64,000 nt of DNA, from assembly GCA_025360045.1 (NCBI GenBank), contig JANYCY010000065.1, positions 1 to 64,000 of the forward strand, read 5' to 3'. Both the position numbers and the translations under genes were made by a program. This stretch comes from Janthinobacterium sp. GTDB lineage: Bacteria; Pseudomonadota; Gammaproteobacteria; Burkholderiales; Chitinibacteraceae. Shown in pieces: positions 30,318 to 40,204 of this stretch (the stretch's first letter is position 1; each line of letters starts with the position of its first letter). The notes below the pieces were generated by a model that saw nothing but the letters and a program-made list of their open reading frames with translations, searched no databases and had not been told where the DNA came from.

Positions 30318-30607
30318 ATGCCGGGTATAAGGCTCTGTTAACGTTTGTTTCACAGCTGCGTTTGGCCCAGTTTTGGGGCTGAACAAGGCAAAAATTGCGA
30401 CATGGTACGAGTACCATTAGCGATTTTTAACGCAGTGCAGCCCCAAAAATGAGCCAAACCCGAAGGGCTGAGCCGGAAAACGGCCATTCCCTGCGTTATG
30501 CTCCTCGGGAATAACTCGTTATTACCTTCGTCGCATGCCTTGTGACTGGCCATTTTCCAGCTCAGCGCAGGCGCGAAACAAACGTCAACAGAGCCTACGC
30601 CCGGCAT
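30318..30607. repeat. ~290-bp element with terminal inverted repeats and two nested inner palindromes
   Basis: Outer arms of about 34 bases (30318-30351 and 30575-30607) are inverted copies with a few mismatches. Inside lie two further inverted pairs: 30360-30381 with 30438-30459 (20 of 22 match), and 30467-30486 with 30547-30566 (18 of 20). A perfect ATGGTAC-GA-GTACCAT palindrome (30402-30417) caps the first. No CDS is credible. Size and ends resemble a MITE, but no target-site duplication was established. Confidence 0.75.
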
Positions 30608-30612
30608 TTCGT

Positions 30613-30879
30613 TTATTCGTCGTTAGCTTTTAATTCTGTAACCAAATCAATATATTTTTGCTTGGCTTCATCCGCACTCACGCCTGCTAATTCAGACCAT
30701 GCATCAAACTTGGCACGAGCCACAAACTGAATGGCTGACGGGCGATCGCCTGTTGCATCGCCTTCCGCAGCTTGTTTAAACAAAGAATAAAGCTTGAGCT
30801 TCGTCGCCACATCTGGCGCATCGTTTAATTTAACCACATCATCTTGCGCGGTTTGAAACAGGGTAGCCAGATCAGACAT
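30613..30879 (-). CDS. Acyl-CoA-binding protein
   Basis: An 88-residue four-helix ACBP, which binds long-chain acyl-CoA esters in the cytosol. The family pattern is clear: LATLFQTAQDDVVKL, then KLKLYSLFKQAAEGDATGDRP and AKFDAWSELAGVSADEAKQKYIDLV, with the conserved Tyr and Lys residues in KLYSLFKQ. ATG 30879 has GGAGA seven bases upstream; an in-frame start four codons earlier is less likely. It lies directly beside the nested-hairpin repeat. Confidence 0.95.
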   Translation of the reverse strand: MSDLATLFQTAQDDVVKLNDAPDVATKLKLYSLFKQAAEGDATGDRPSAIQFVARAKFDAWSELAGVSADEAKQKYIDLVTELKANDE

Positions 30880-30978
30880 TGTGTTCTCCAAGGAAAAAAT
30901 TAAACGATCGTTTCAATAAGGCAAAAGTATAGCCCGAGTGCCAAGATAAACCAAGCAGCGCGGGCTTGTTGATATCCC

Positions 30979-32256
30979 CTAGAGCGCTAATTGATACACC
31001 CGCTTGCCTTTCACCAGCGTATGCACCACTTGGCCCTTCATTTCCATGCCCACAAACGGTGTGTTTTTGCCTTGGCTCTTTAAGGCGGCAGGCGTCACTT
31101 GCCAATGCGCTTCAGGATCAAATATCACCAAATCCGCACGATGACCCACTTCTAAGCCAGCAGCAAAGCCCAGCATTTTAGCGGGAACGGCGGTGATTTT
31201 AGCCAAGGCTTGCGCCAATGGAATATGCTGGCGCTCTGCCCATGCAAGGGTCAGCGGCAAGAGCAGTTCCAAACCAGTTGCACCTGATTCAGCCTCAGCA
31301 AACGGCAGTAATTTACCGTCATCATCCACAGGGCTGTGATCCGAGCAAATGGCGTCAATCGTGCCATCCGCCAGCGCGGCCACAATGGCATCACGATCAC
31401 GACACGACCTTAATGGCGGATCAAAGCGGAAATTGCTATCAAAAAAGCCAATATCCACATCGGCCAGATGAATATGGTTGATGCTCACATCGCAAGTAAT
31501 CGGCAAGCCTTGTTTCTTGGCTACACGCACCAGATCCAGCCCCGCCATCGATGAAAGACGGCATAAATGCACGCGTGCGCCGGTTTCTTTCATGAGCAAC
31601 AGGATATTGGAAATAGCCACGGTTTCAGCCAGCACCGGAATACCCGTCAGACCCAAACGCGTAGCGTAATCGCCATCATGTGCCACACCGGCGTTTAAAT
31701 CAGCCTCCTGTGGTAGCAAGCGTAAAGCCACATCAAACGTCGCTGCATATTGCATGGCACGGTACAGAATCTGTAAATTGCCTACCGCTTGATCGCCCTG
31801 CGAAAACGCCACACAACCGGCATCGCGCAACTCAGCCATTTCGGTAAGCTCCAAGCCTTTAAGTTGGCGGCTTAAAGCGCCCACCGGATAGAGTCGAGCC
31901 AAATCCAGATTTTTAGCCCGCTGGCGCAGCATGGTCACAAGGCTAGGCTCATCGAGCGGCGGATCGGTGTCTGGTGGGCACACAATACTGGTAACCCCAC
32001 CGGCCACCGCAGCAGCCATTTCAGACGCCAAAGTGGCTTTATATTCAAAACCCGGCTCACGCAGACGGGCAGCTAAATCAACCAGACCAGGGCTGACGAA
32101 TAAGCCCTTAGCATTGATCGTTTCATCGCTTACAAAGCCAGCAGGAGCTGCGCCCACAGCAACAATTTTGCCACCAGCTAAATATAAATCAGCCACTTGA
32201 TCAGTATTATTCAGTGGATCAATTAATCGCCCACCAAGAATTGCTATGTTTTTCAT
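30979..32256 (-). CDS. pyrX: Dihydroorotase-like protein, catalytically inactive (PyrC'/PyrX)
   Basis: A 425-residue amidohydrolase-fold protein directly after pyrB. Active dihydroorotases have the zinc-binding HxH in a VDLHVHLREPG-type motif; here the motif reads [11 protein letters not shown], so both histidines are lost. The later [11 protein letters not shown] segment is kept. This matches the inactive DHOase-like subunit that supports aspartate transcarbamoylase in Pseudomonas-type complexes. The cell should therefore have an active pyrC elsewhere. The start overlaps the pyrB stop. Confidence 0.9.
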   Translation of the reverse strand: MKNIAILGGRLIDPLNNTDQVADLYLAGGKIVAVGAAPAGFVSDETINAKGLFVSPGLVDLAARLREPGFEYKATLASEMAAAVAGGVTSIVCPPDTDPPLDEPSLVTMLRQRAKNLDLARLYPVGALSRQLKGLELTEMAELRDAGCVAFSQGDQAVGNLQILYRAMQYAATFDVALRLLPQEADLNAGVAHDGDYATRLGLTGIPVLAETVAISNILLLMKETGARVHLCRLSSMAGLDLVRVAKKQGLPITCDVSINHIHLADVDIGFFDSNFRFDPPLRSCRDRDAIVAALADGTIDAICSDHSPVDDDGKLLPFAEAESGATGLELLLPLTLAWAERQHIPLAQALAKITAVPAKMLGFAAGLEVGHRADLVIFDPEAHWQVTPAALKSQGKNTPFVGMEMKGQVVHTLVKGKRVYQLAL

Positions 32257-33218
32257 GCTTGGCTCGCTTTTTGGTTACGGGCAACAATCGCTAGCACAGC
32301 CATGCGCACAGCAATACCAAAAGTCACTTGCGGCAAGATCACCGCTTGCGGGCCATCGGCCACGGCAGAATCGATCTCTACGCCACGATTCATTGGGCCT
32401 GGATGCATCACGATGGCATCGGGCTTAGCCAGCGCCAGTTTTTCTGGAGTAAGGCCGTAATACTTAAAGAATTCTTGAGTTGATGGCAGAAAAGCCCCCG
32501 CCATACGCTCATTTTGCAAACGCAGCATGGCAATTACATCGACGTCTTTCAGGCCTTCGGCCATATCGTGATACACATGCACGCCCAGCTGCTCGATGCC
32601 CGTTGGCAGTAAGGTTTTAGGTGCAATCACACGAATTTCTGGGCAGCCTAAAGTGCTAAGCGCATGGATTTGCGAGCGAGCCACGCGCGAATGCAAAACA
32701 TCACCCACAATCGCCACGCGCAGCTTGGTAAAGTCGCCCTTAAAGTGGCGAATGGTAAACATATCCAACATAGCTTGCGTAGGGTGAGCATGGCGGCCAT
32801 CCCCAGCATTCACCACCGCAATGCCTTTCTTCACATGCTTGGCAATCAAATGCGCCGCGCCAGATTCTGAATGGCGCACCACAAATAGATTAGCGCCCAT
32901 CGCTTCCAGATTGTGGATGGTATCGAGCAGGGTTTCGCCCTTGGCGGTGCTGGAGGCTTGAATATTGAGGCTGGAAACATCACCGCTTAAGCGCTTTGCG
33001 GCTAGCTCAAAGGTCGTGCGGGTGCGGGTCGAGTTTTCAAAAAACAAATTAAAAACGGAAGTACCAGCCAGATCTTGCCATTTATTATTCAGTAATTCGC
33101 CGTTCTCAACGTATTCGGCCGCCTGATCGAGGATTTGCGTCAGGATGCGCTTAGGCAAGCCTTCGGTAGTCAGTAAGTGGATCAGCTCACCTTGAGCATT
33201 TAACTGCGGGTTATACAT
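32253..33218 (-). CDS. pyrB: Aspartate carbamoyltransferase catalytic subunit
   Basis: PyrB condenses carbamoyl phosphate with aspartate in pyrimidine synthesis. The carbamoyl-phosphate site [12 protein letters not shown] and the [11 protein letters not shown] block are present, along with the C-terminal [15 protein letters not shown] 33218 is chosen because GAGGA precedes it by six bases, giving 321 aa. Its start lies inside the end of ruvX. No pyrI follows; the inactive DHOase takes the partner position. Confidence 0.96.
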   Translation of the reverse strand: MYNPQLNAQGELIHLLTTEGLPKRILTQILDQAAEYVENGELLNNKWQDLAGTSVFNLFFENSTRTRTTFELAAKRLSGDVSSLNIQASSTAKGETLLDTIHNLEAMGANLFVVRHSESGAAHLIAKHVKKGIAVVNAGDGRHAHPTQAMLDMFTIRHFKGDFTKLRVAIVGDVLHSRVARSQIHALSTLGCPEIRVIAPKTLLPTGIEQLGVHVYHDMAEGLKDVDVIAMLRLQNERMAGAFLPSTQEFFKYYGLTPEKLALAKPDAIVMHPGPMNRGVEIDSAVADGPQAVILPQVTFGIAVRMAVLAIVARNQKASQA

Positions 33219-33693
33219 CGGCATCCTCGTCGGAACGATCAACTAAAACCTCGGCCGAGCGGTGGCTAAGTGCCTCGCCGATCTCCGGGGAATCGAGATA
33301 AGTTTGTAAAATTTGCATCGCAGCCACTTGATCAAGGGCAGGCTTTTGACGGCGGCCACGCACCCCCGCTTCATTCAATGCGCTACAGGCAGCGGCGCTA
33401 GATAAGCGCTCGTCCACTAAAAATACTGGCAGGCCAAAACGCCCGTGCAGACGATTAGCAAATTTGCGTGAAAGGCGCGTCATCTCATGTGGTGTGCCAT
33501 CTAAATGGCTAGGCAGGCCAACGATTAAGCTTGCAGGCTGCCATTCGCGAATCAGCTGTTCAACCCGCGCAAAACGGCGCTCGTTTTCTTCCGCGGTGAT
33601 GGTTTCTACCGGATGGGCAATACCCAGCTCGGATGAGCCAACGGCTACCCCGATCCGCACTTCACCAAAATCAAAAGCCAGGAGAGTACTCAT
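33211..33693 (-). CDS. ruvX: Putative Holliday junction resolvase / pre-16S rRNA nuclease YqgF
   Basis: A 160-residue RNase H-fold protein. [19 protein letters not shown] holds the first catalytic Asp, [16 protein letters not shown] follows, and [17 protein letters not shown] contains the conserved DERLSS block. YqgF is implicated in 16S rRNA 5'-end maturation in E. coli and annotated as RuvX elsewhere. ATG 33693 matches the family start. It lies between yqgE and pyrB, and its stop overlaps the pyrB start. Confidence 0.93.
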   Translation of the reverse strand: MSTLLAFDFGEVRIGVAVGSSELGIAHPVETITAEENERRFARVEQLIREWQPASLIVGLPSHLDGTPHEMTRLSRKFANRLHGRFGLPVFLVDERLSSAAACSALNEAGVRGRRQKPALDQVAAMQILQTYLDSPEIGEALSHRSAEVLVDRSDEDADV

Positions 33694-33765
33694 TATTTTC
33701 CAGATGACAGCCCAGATTTCGAGCGTTTTCAAAATGTGGCATGCCCAAAGAAAAGCTCAGCCGAA

Positions 33766-34317
33766 TTAAGCGTGGCCCGCTTCTTTAGACAACATGGCAA
33801 TATCAATACCCAGCAAACCCAAGGCTGCGGCATAACGCGCCTCAGGCGGTAAATCAAAAATAATTTTGGGATCGGCTTCTACGGTAAGCCAAGAGTTCTG
33901 TGCGATCTCATTTTCTAACTGGCCTGCATCCCAGCCGGCATAGCCCAAGGTTAAAAACACCTGATCGGGCCCTTCGCCGTCGCCGAGTGCCTGTAAGACA
34001 TCTCTTGAAGTAGACAGCCCCATTTCATCCGAAACGGCCAAGCTAGATTGCCAACTACCCAAGGGCGTATGCAGCACAAAGCCCCTATCGGTTTGCACCG
34101 GCCCGCCAAAATGCACCGACAGCGCGGCCATGTCGGGGCGATGCAGCTCGATATCGATCTGCTCGAACAAAGAGGACAGCGTCATACCTAGCGGGCGATT
34201 CACAATCACCCCCATCGCACCACGCTCATTGTGCTCGCACACAAAGGTTAGGGCTCGGGAGAAAATCGGATCGACGAGGCTAGGCATCGCAATCAAAAAA
34301 TGACGAGAAAAGTTCAT
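33766..34317 (-). CDS. yqgE: YqgE/AlgH family protein (DUF179)
   Basis: A 183-residue protein of the UPF0301/AlgH family. [23 protein letters not shown] and the [12 protein letters not shown] motif are diagnostic, with [14 protein letters not shown] and [15 protein letters not shown] following. Function is not established, although YqgE next to YqgF is a widely conserved pair. ATG 34317 fits the family; ATG 34329 is an alternative. It diverges from phrB. Confidence 0.92.
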   Translation of the reverse strand: MNFSRHFLIAMPSLVDPIFSRALTFVCEHNERGAMGVIVNRPLGMTLSSLFEQIDIELHRPDMAALSVHFGGPVQTDRGFVLHTPLGSWQSSLAVSDEMGLSTSRDVLQALGDGEGPDQVFLTLGYAGWDAGQLENEIAQNSWLTVEADPKIIFDLPPEARYAAALGLLGIDIAMLSKEAGHA

Positions 34318-34410
34318 TGCGTTATCCATGCCTGCAATTATCGCACAAGGCGCTAAAAATGGGCGCATCGCCGTGGCACAATACGGCATCCAATCACACC
34401 GCATCTGCTC

Positions 34411-35796
34411 ATGACATCAATCGTTTGGTTTCGCCGCGATCTACGCCTATTTGACCATGCGGCACTGCATCGCGCCCTAAAAGCCTCCAAAAGCGTGATT
34501 GCGGTATTTATTTTTGATACTGCCATTTTAGATGGATTATCAAAAGAAGACCGGCGCGTGGCCTTTATCTGGCAAAGCCTGCAGCAATTAAAGGCAGCGC
34601 TGATTGAGCAAGGCTCGGATTTAATCATTCGCCACGGCATAGCCAGCGATGAAATCCCTCGTCTCGCAGCAGAGTTCAAAGCCACCGCAGTTTACTGCAA
34701 CCACGATTACGAGCCAGCAGCCATTGCCAGAGATCTCAGTGTAGCCGAGCAATTAGCCAGCATGGATTGCCACTTTTACAGCTTCAAAGACCAAGTTATT
34801 TTTGAAAAAGATGAAGTGCTCACAAAAACCGGCGGCATGTATAGCGTGTTTACCCCGTATAAACGTGCGTGGCTGGCTAAAGTGAATGACTTTTATTTAA
34901 AATCCTACCCTATACGCCCTTATTTAAACCGCCTTGCCCCTCTGAGCAGCGAAGCAATGCCCACGCTAGCCGAGCTGGGCTTTGATGATTTAGATGTCAG
35001 TAAACTAAAACCCGGTATGGATGGTGGCGAAGCACTGTTTGATGACTTTTGCCAGCGCATCGGTGATTACCAAGAAGCGCGGGATTTTCCGGCAGTAAAG
35101 GGCGTGTCTTATTTATCTGTGCATTTGCGCTTTGGCACGGTATCAATTAGAGAGCTAGCAAAAAGAGCTTGGCAGATAGGCGGAGCAGGAGCAGAGACAT
35201 GGCTTTCCGAGCTGATTTGGCGCGAGTTTTACCAGCAAATTCTCTGGCATCGGCCCGAAGTCGTTCAGCACGCATTTAAGCCTGAGTACGACACGCTGCC
35301 CTTCCCGAATAATCCTGAATACTTTGCCGCATGGTGCGAAGGCCGCACGGGATTTCCGATTGTGGATGCTGCCATGCGTCAGCTGAATCAAACCGGCTTT
35401 ATGCATAATCGCCTGCGCATGATTGCCGCCAGCTTTTTAGTTAAAGACTTACTGATTGACTGGCGCTGGGGCGAGCGCTATTTTGCTGAAAAACTCAACG
35501 ATTTTGACTTGGCCGCCAATAATGGTGGCTGGCAATGGGCCGCCTCCACTGGCTGCGATGCCCAGCCTTATTTCCGGATATTTAATCCCGTCACGCAATC
35601 CGAGCGCTTTGATCCTCAGGGTAAGTTTATCCGCCGCTATTGCCCCGAGCTGGCCGCGCTCAGCCATAAAGAAATCCACGCGCCATGGCTGGTGAAAGCT
35701 ATTTTTGGGCAAAAAGCCAACTATGATTATCCTGAGCCGATTGTCGATCATGCCGTGCAGCGCTTGGCGGCGCTGGCTTTATTTAAACGCACTTAA
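34411..35796 (+). CDS. phrB: Deoxyribodipyrimidine photolyase (class I CPD photolyase)
   Basis: Repairs UV-induced cyclobutane pyrimidine dimers in blue light using FADH-. The N-terminal antenna domain opens with [17 protein letters not shown]; the C-terminal FAD domain holds [26 protein letters not shown] and the [24 protein letters not shown] stretch (shown only in part). The 461 aa is normal. No MTHF or FAD site is obviously lost. Single gene. Confidence 0.96.
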   Translation: MTSIVWFRRDLRLFDHAALHRALKASKSVIAVFIFDTAILDGLSKEDRRVAFIWQSLQQLKAALIEQGSDLIIRHGIASDEIPRLAAEFKATAVYCNHDYEPAAIARDLSVAEQLASMDCHFYSFKDQVIFEKDEVLTKTGGMYSVFTPYKRAWLAKVNDFYLKSYPIRPYLNRLAPLSSEAMPTLAELGFDDLDVSKLKPGMDGGEALFDDFCQRIGDYQEARDFPAVKGVSYLSVHLRFGTVSIRELAKRAWQIGGAGAETWLSELIWREFYQQILWHRPEVVQHAFKPEYDTLPFPNNPEYFAAWCEGRTGFPIVDAAMRQLNQTGFMHNRLRMIAASFLVKDLLIDWRWGERYFAEKLNDFDLAANNGGWQWAASTGCDAQPYFRIFNPVTQSERFDPQGKFIRRYCPELAALSHKEIHAPWLVKAIFGQKANYDYPEPIVDHAVQRLAALALFKRT

Positions 35797-35829
35797 ATCA
35801 ACGCTTATTTGATGAGAGCAACCTGAACG

Positions 35830-36201
35830 ATGTTGAAACTTTTCACCCCCATTCGCCTCATTGCCCTTGGTGTTTGCCTAGTGATCAGCGCCAGTGCTGT
35901 CGGCTACATCACCATCATGCAAGAAAAAGAGCAAGACGGGCACTGGCCTTGGCCTCTCAATGGCGTATTAATTAACCAATCAGCCCAACCAGCTAAAGTC
36001 TGGGATGATGATCATCTTTACTACACCATTGCAGCTAGAACACGCTCTAGCGATAACTTAGATGTAGATCATGTACAAGAAGCCGCATCAGGGCGCTGGT
36101 GCAAAGTGGGCATGAGTACAGTGACGCTAAAAGCCGATGGCTATTTAGAAAACTGTCCTTGTTTTGCACTCGAGGCAGGACGCGCCTGCATACAATTTTA
36201 A
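35830..36201 (+). CDS. Small exported or membrane-anchored Cys protein, first of a tandem pair
   Basis: A 123-residue protein of unknown function. A hydrophobic segment (~residues 9-29) serves as signal or anchor. The exported part shares with the next gene the order WPWPLNG..INQS, DDDHLYYTI, LDVDH, RWCKVG and a C-x-C pair followed by a last Cys, four cysteines in all. This suggests two disulfides in the periplasm or outside. No family was recognised. It sits downstream of phrB in the same direction and next to the Rhs fragments, so a link to contact-dependent competition is possible but unproven. Confidence 0.7.
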   Translation: MLKLFTPIRLIALGVCLVISASAVGYITIMQEKEQDGHWPWPLNGVLINQSAQPAKVWDDDHLYYTIAARTRSSDNLDVDHVQEAASGRWCKVGMSTVTLKADGYLENCPCFALEAGRACIQF

Positions 36202-36283
36202 CGCTCTAAAGCGGCAATAGATCACAGCCACAAGCAAGGGAATAGCGGCATGATAGGCAACTGACTTTTCAGCGCGCATACCC

Positions 36284-36700
36284 ATGACCCGTACGACCCG
36301 AATTCTCTATACCCTAATTTTTCTTAGCCTTAGCTGCCTCAGTACCTATTCTTCCGCCATGTATTGGCCTTGGCCCTTGAATGGCAAAGTTGTTAATCAA
36401 AGCAGCCTGCCTGTTGCGGTATGGGATGGAGAGCACGGTATTTACACCCTGCCCGCCCATAGCTTTAGCCCCAAAGTGCTCGACGTCGATCATCTGTATT
36501 CCAGCCTAAATAATCGCTGGTGCAAGATCGGCCCGCTTAAAATTCAAGTCAATAGCAAGGGCCAGATTGATCAGTGCGAATGCTGGGTAGACAACGCTGG
36601 AGACGCATGTAATAGCAGCGCTGTGGTCGCCGAAATAAAATCCATCCCCTCACCTAAAGTAGCGCAGGCGGCACAACCTGCCAGTATTCCGGCATCCTAG
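36284..36700 (+). CDS. Small exported Cys protein, second of a tandem pair
   Basis: A 138-residue paralogue of the upstream gene. It has a signal peptide (YTLIFLSLSCLSTYSSA), then MYWPWPLNGKVVNQS, LDVDHLY, RWCKIG and C-E-C with a final Cys, in the same order and spacing. A polar Pro/Ala tail extends to the stop. Its 3' end stops within about ten bases of the breakpoint of the minus-strand Rhs remnant, so its C-terminus may have been reshaped by recombination. Function unknown. Confidence 0.7.
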   Translation: MTRTTRILYTLIFLSLSCLSTYSSAMYWPWPLNGKVVNQSSLPVAVWDGEHGIYTLPAHSFSPKVLDVDHLYSSLNNRWCKIGPLKIQVNSKGQIDQCECWVDNAGDACNSSAVVAEIKSIPSPKVAQAAQPASIPAS

Positions 36701-36708
36701 CAATGTAG

Positions 36709-37160
36709 TGATCGGCCCAGATATAGCTGATGTTAGCGCTTGCACCCGTTGTGCTAAGCACGGCTACCGGCGTATCGCCCAGCCAAATGGTTTCCTGCAC
36801 CGGCTTGCCATCAGCTTGATATTCACCCAGTAAATGCCCCTGAGCATCATAAACAAACAGGGTAGTGCCGGTTGCTGAGGTTTTTCCTACCCTTTGCCCG
36901 AGTGCGTTGTAGCTATAGCTGACAGCCACCTTGCCTTTGCTGGATTTTATTAAGCGGCCAGCGTTGTTATACGTCAGCACCCAGCCATTATCGTTAGCGC
37001 GATTACCTGCCGCATCGTAAGTGTAAGTGGCTTTATTCGCTCCGCTGGATGACAGCAGGCGGTTGCTATTGTCAGCGTGCTTATAATTTGTCGTCACCGC
37101 CCCGACGGTTTGGTCAGTGCGGTTGCCGCTTAAATCGTAATAATCGTTAAAAGCTCGGCA
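36709..37160 (-). pseudogene. Rhs/YD-repeat core remnant without a toxin tail
   Basis: An in-frame YD-repeat segment (YYDLSGNRTDQTVG, YTYDAAGNRANDNG, YSYNALGQRV, LFVYDAQGHLLGEY, ETIWLGDTPVAV, SYIWADH). It breaks off right after SYIWADH, where intact copies continue LGTPRQITDPASKQILW. There is no start codon in a plausible place and no C-terminal toxin. It is a leftover of recombination between rhs repeats. Confidence 0.8.
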
Positions 37161-37356
37161 GCTTGGGCTGGTGACCGATCAGCCCAACAATTCCATGATG
37201 CAAATGTTGGGCTGATAAAGCTTTAGCCCAACCTACCGAGCTGGATATTTTGTGTAACTTTTTAAATTGAAAATCTGAAGCAAAGCTGGATTTAAGTTTA
37301 CTCTGGCCCCAGTTATTTCCAGTTATTTTTCAAAAGCCTAACGTGCAAAGTGCAAA

Positions 37357-37671
37357 TTAAACACCCCAGTTAGAGCCTGATAAATTGCCACCAAAACAAC
37401 TATCAACAACCTCATTTTCGCGCTTCAAACCAACAACCCACGAATAATCATCACTTCTTTTTGGCATCAAACTATTCAATATTTCCGCAATTCGTTTTAG
37501 TGACAATTCGACTTCATTTTCAGGAAAGTCGTCAATTGAAATAGAAATAAAAAGAAGCTGGAAATCATCTTGAATTTCACAGTAAAACGATGATTTTGGA
37601 AAGGTAGTTTCTTTTGTAAGAATATCTAAAATATCTCCAACCAACTTATCATTAATAATTTCACTCGCCAT
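37357..37671 (-). CDS. Putative immunity protein for the Rhs tail at 37730
   Basis: A 104-residue acidic cytosolic protein (MASEIINDKLVGDILDIL start) with no recognised family. GAGG lies seven bases before ATG 37671; an upstream in-frame ATG is less likely. It follows the toxin-like end of an Rhs fragment by 58 bases on the same strand, the normal place for a cognate immunity gene. The region is more AT-rich than the Rhs core, as expected for an exchangeable toxin/immunity tail. The role is inferred from position only. Confidence 0.6.
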   Translation of the reverse strand: MASEIINDKLVGDILDILTKETTFPKSSFYCEIQDDFQLLFISISIDDFPENEVELSLKRIAEILNSLMPKRSDDYSWVVGLKRENEVVDSCFGGNLSGSNWGV

Positions 37672-37729
37672 TACATACACCTCAATTGCGTATAGAAAAT
37701 GCATCCATATCAATGGAACTACGTATGGA

Positions 37730-38572
37730 TCAAAGACATCCCATCGCTTTAGCTTGAGCTTCCATTTTTTCCAGTCCTTTCTTAACTGAATTTATCATAT
37801 CCAGATGTCCTGTATAGGTACCTTTACCTGCAAGGTCTCCTCCTGGATTTACTGAATAAGCCCGATTGAAAAGGTCATACTGATCCTTAGAAAGTTGCTG
37901 TTCTCTCTTGGCAAGCTGAGCCCTTGTGTCCCTAATTTTTTTTCTAATTTCTTCGCACGGATCTTTATTATCTGGCTGACAAAAGTCTGAAGCTGACTTT
38001 GCCACATCTTTTAATGCTTTCTGCCCTGGTGGAGACATTAGGATCAACGAACCAACCCCAGCAGCACATCCCCACGGCCCTCCCAAACACCAAGTTAATG
38101 TAGCAGCTTCACCTGTCGGGTCCGTAAAACTCAGCGGATTCCCCCCAACATACCCATAAGTATTAATCCCGCCCGCTAAACCAATCGGATCAGATTGAAT
38201 ATATCGCCCTGTCGCTGGGTCGTAATCTCGGTAGTAATTGTAATGCTTGCCGGTTTCTTTATCAAAATACTGGCCGGGGAAGCGCAGGTTGTAGCTGAAC
38301 TTTTTACCCGTTTTACTTGGGTCTTCGTCAGCCAAGCTATTACCGAATGGCTCGCCATCCCAGCGCCAGAGGATTTGCTTGCTGGCTGGATCAGTAATCT
38401 GGCGAGGTGTGCCAGGTGATCGGCCCAGATATAGCTGAGGTTAGCGCTGGCCCCCGCAGTGCTAAGCACGGCTACCGGCGTATCGCCCAGCCAAACGGTT
38501 TCCTGCATCGGCTTGATATTCACCCAGTAAATGCCCCTGAGTATCATACACAAACAGGGTAGTGCCGGTTGC
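37730..38572 (-). pseudogene. Rhs C-terminal fragment with toxin-like tail, frameshifted
   Basis: Reading right to left: remnants of the core (YDTQGHLLGEY, QETVWLGDTPVAV, LSYIWADH), then frame breaks, then an intact run from SLADEDPSKTGKKFSYNLRFPGQYFDKETG to the hallmark SDPIGLAGGINTYGYVGGNP. A unique tail follows (TDPTGEAATLTWCLGG ... GHLDMINSVKKGLEKMEAQ). Compared with the 39077 copy, one base is missing near 38419 and a 7-base segment is missing near 38512, so no full-length reading is possible. The tail is helical with several cysteines; its activity was not recognised. Confidence 0.75.
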
Positions 38573-38592
38573 AGAGGGTTTTTCTCTATTTT

Positions 38593-38639
38593 CCAGCACG
38601 CAATCAATGTAGTCTTAGTAAACATTGATTGCGTGCTGG
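38593..38639. repeat. 18-bp perfect inverted repeat at an Rhs breakpoint
   Basis: Arms 38593-38610 and 38622-38639 are perfect inverted copies with an 11-base loop. It lies exactly where homology to the Rhs core ends (about 38572) and before the next cassette's immunity gene. No T-tract follows on either side, so it is not a standard terminator. Confidence 0.75.
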
Positions 38640-38688
38640 GTTTTGCAGACTCAGTCGCAATCTACAAAAACACAATGCACCCTATCTA

Positions 38689-39018
38689 TCAAAAACTATC
38701 CAACCAACGGACATCGATACTAGTGGCTTGTATTGCTAAGCAACCATCACTAAGGTAAATGTACGTTGTATTCTTATCAAATGCAGGTATCCAGTAATTT
38801 ACATTACCAGCAAATGAGTTTTTATCTAAGCTACGAAAATTTGATATTTCATGAAATGACTCAACATCGGAAAATGTCATTAATAACGGACATCGAGATG
38901 CATCATTTGAATTTACGTATGCCACCATCTTAATTTCTACAACTTTAGCTTCATAGTTAATATGAGTGCTCTTGATTATGGCATCATGTAACTCTAATTC
39001 ATTAATTTCTTTCAGCAT
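38689..39018 (-). CDS. Putative immunity protein for the Rhs tail at 39077
   Basis: A 109-residue cytosolic protein (MLKEINELELHDAIIKSTHINYEAK). The ELHDAxI opening with a following charged beta-rich body is common among small immunity-type proteins, but no named family is claimed. ATG 39018 is chosen; a TTG 11 codons earlier is the alternative. It starts 59 bases after the Rhs toxin-like tail on the same strand and is AT-rich. Role inferred from position. Confidence 0.6.
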   Translation of the reverse strand: MLKEINELELHDAIIKSTHINYEAKVVEIKMVAYVNSNDASRCPLLMTFSDVESFHEISNFRSLDKNSFAGNVNYWIPAFDKNTTYIYLSDGCLAIQATSIDVRWLDSF

Positions 39019-39076
39019 CTTCTTGCATCCAATTTTATATATAAACAACAATGAAAAAATTATTTTTCAATTACAA

Positions 39077-40147
39077 CTACTGCGAAAGTACTGCGGCACC
39101 TGCAGGTATCAGCAATGGGAACCACCAAGGTGGTGAGGGCACTTTTTTATTTGGTGATGAATCCAAAATAGAATCGCCTTGAAATCCATTTCGACTTGCG
39201 CATTCTTTGACACTATCGGGAGCATCCTCCCAGGAACCTCCATGAGACTTCTCTCCATTCTCACCGCAAGATCCCTCTTTTCCTTTGCAATCCCAATGTA
39301 AATGATTTGATTTTTGCCCTGTCCTTTCATCAAAAGTATAGTCAATTCTAATCGTGCATTTACCGCAGTTAATTGTTCTGCCTGTTGTATGCTTTACTAG
39401 CCCCATAGAATCTGAGTATTTAATTGGGTTGCCCTCAACATACCCATAAGTATTAATCCCTCCCGCCAAACCAATCGGATCAGATTCAATATATCGGCCA
39501 GTGGCAGGGTCGTAATCGCGGAAGTAGTTGTAGTGTTTGCCGGTTTCTTTATCGAAATACTGGCCGGGGAAGCGCAGGTTGTAGCTGAACGTTTTACCTG
39601 TTTTACTTGGGTCTTCGTCAGCCAGGCTATTGCCGAATGGCTCGCCGTCCCAGCGCCAGAGGATTTGCTTGCTGGCTGGATCGGTAATCTGGCGGGGTGT
39701 GCCAAGGTGGTCGGCCCAGATATAGCTGATGCGGCTTGAGCCAACCGTCGCCACCGGTATATCGCCTAACCAAACGGTTTCCTGCACGCGCTGACCGCTT
39801 GGCAGATATTCACCCAACAAACGGCCCTGTGGATCATAGACAAACAGGGTAGTACCCGTGGGGGATGTTTTTTGCACTCTTTGCCCAAGCGCATTGTAGC
39901 TATAGCTAACGACCACCGTGCCCTTGCTGGATTTTATTAAGCGGCCAGCATTGTTGTAAGTCAGTACCCAGCCATTATCATTAGCGCGATTACCTGCCGC
40001 ATCGAAAGTATAAGTGGCTTTATTGGCACCGCTAGACGAGAGCAGGCGATTGCGATTGGTATCGTGCTTATAATTTGTGGTCGCAGCGCCAACGGTTTGA
40101 TCGGTTCGGTTGCCGTTGAAGTCGCGCTCAAAAGGGTCAGCATTGGT
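39077..40147 (-). pseudogene. Orphan Rhs C-terminal cassette with a distinct toxin-like tail
   Basis: The frame is open from an in-frame stop at 40148-40150 down to 39077 (357 codons) but has no credible start. It holds YD-repeat core (DFNGNRTDQTVG, YTFDAAGNRANDNG, YSYNALGQRV, RISYIWADHLGTPRQITD) and the hallmark SDPIGLAGGINTYGYVEGNP. The unique tail then follows (INCGKCTIRIDYTFDERTG, NHLHWDCKGKEG, SHGGSWEDAPDS) and ends in a hydrophobic WWFPLLIPAGAAVLS stretch. It looks like a silent donor tail or a truncated rhs gene. Paired with the immunity-like gene at 38689. Confidence 0.75.
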
Positions 40148-40204
40148 TCAGGGCTCCGTGGAGGAGTTTATGCAAAATTCAGGCTAAGAGGCTTCAAGCT
40201 TGAG

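Noticed and set aside
38176-38625. Separate 149-codon gene overlapping the second Rhs fragment
   Set aside because: It is the Rhs core read in a shifted frame after an indel, not an independent protein.
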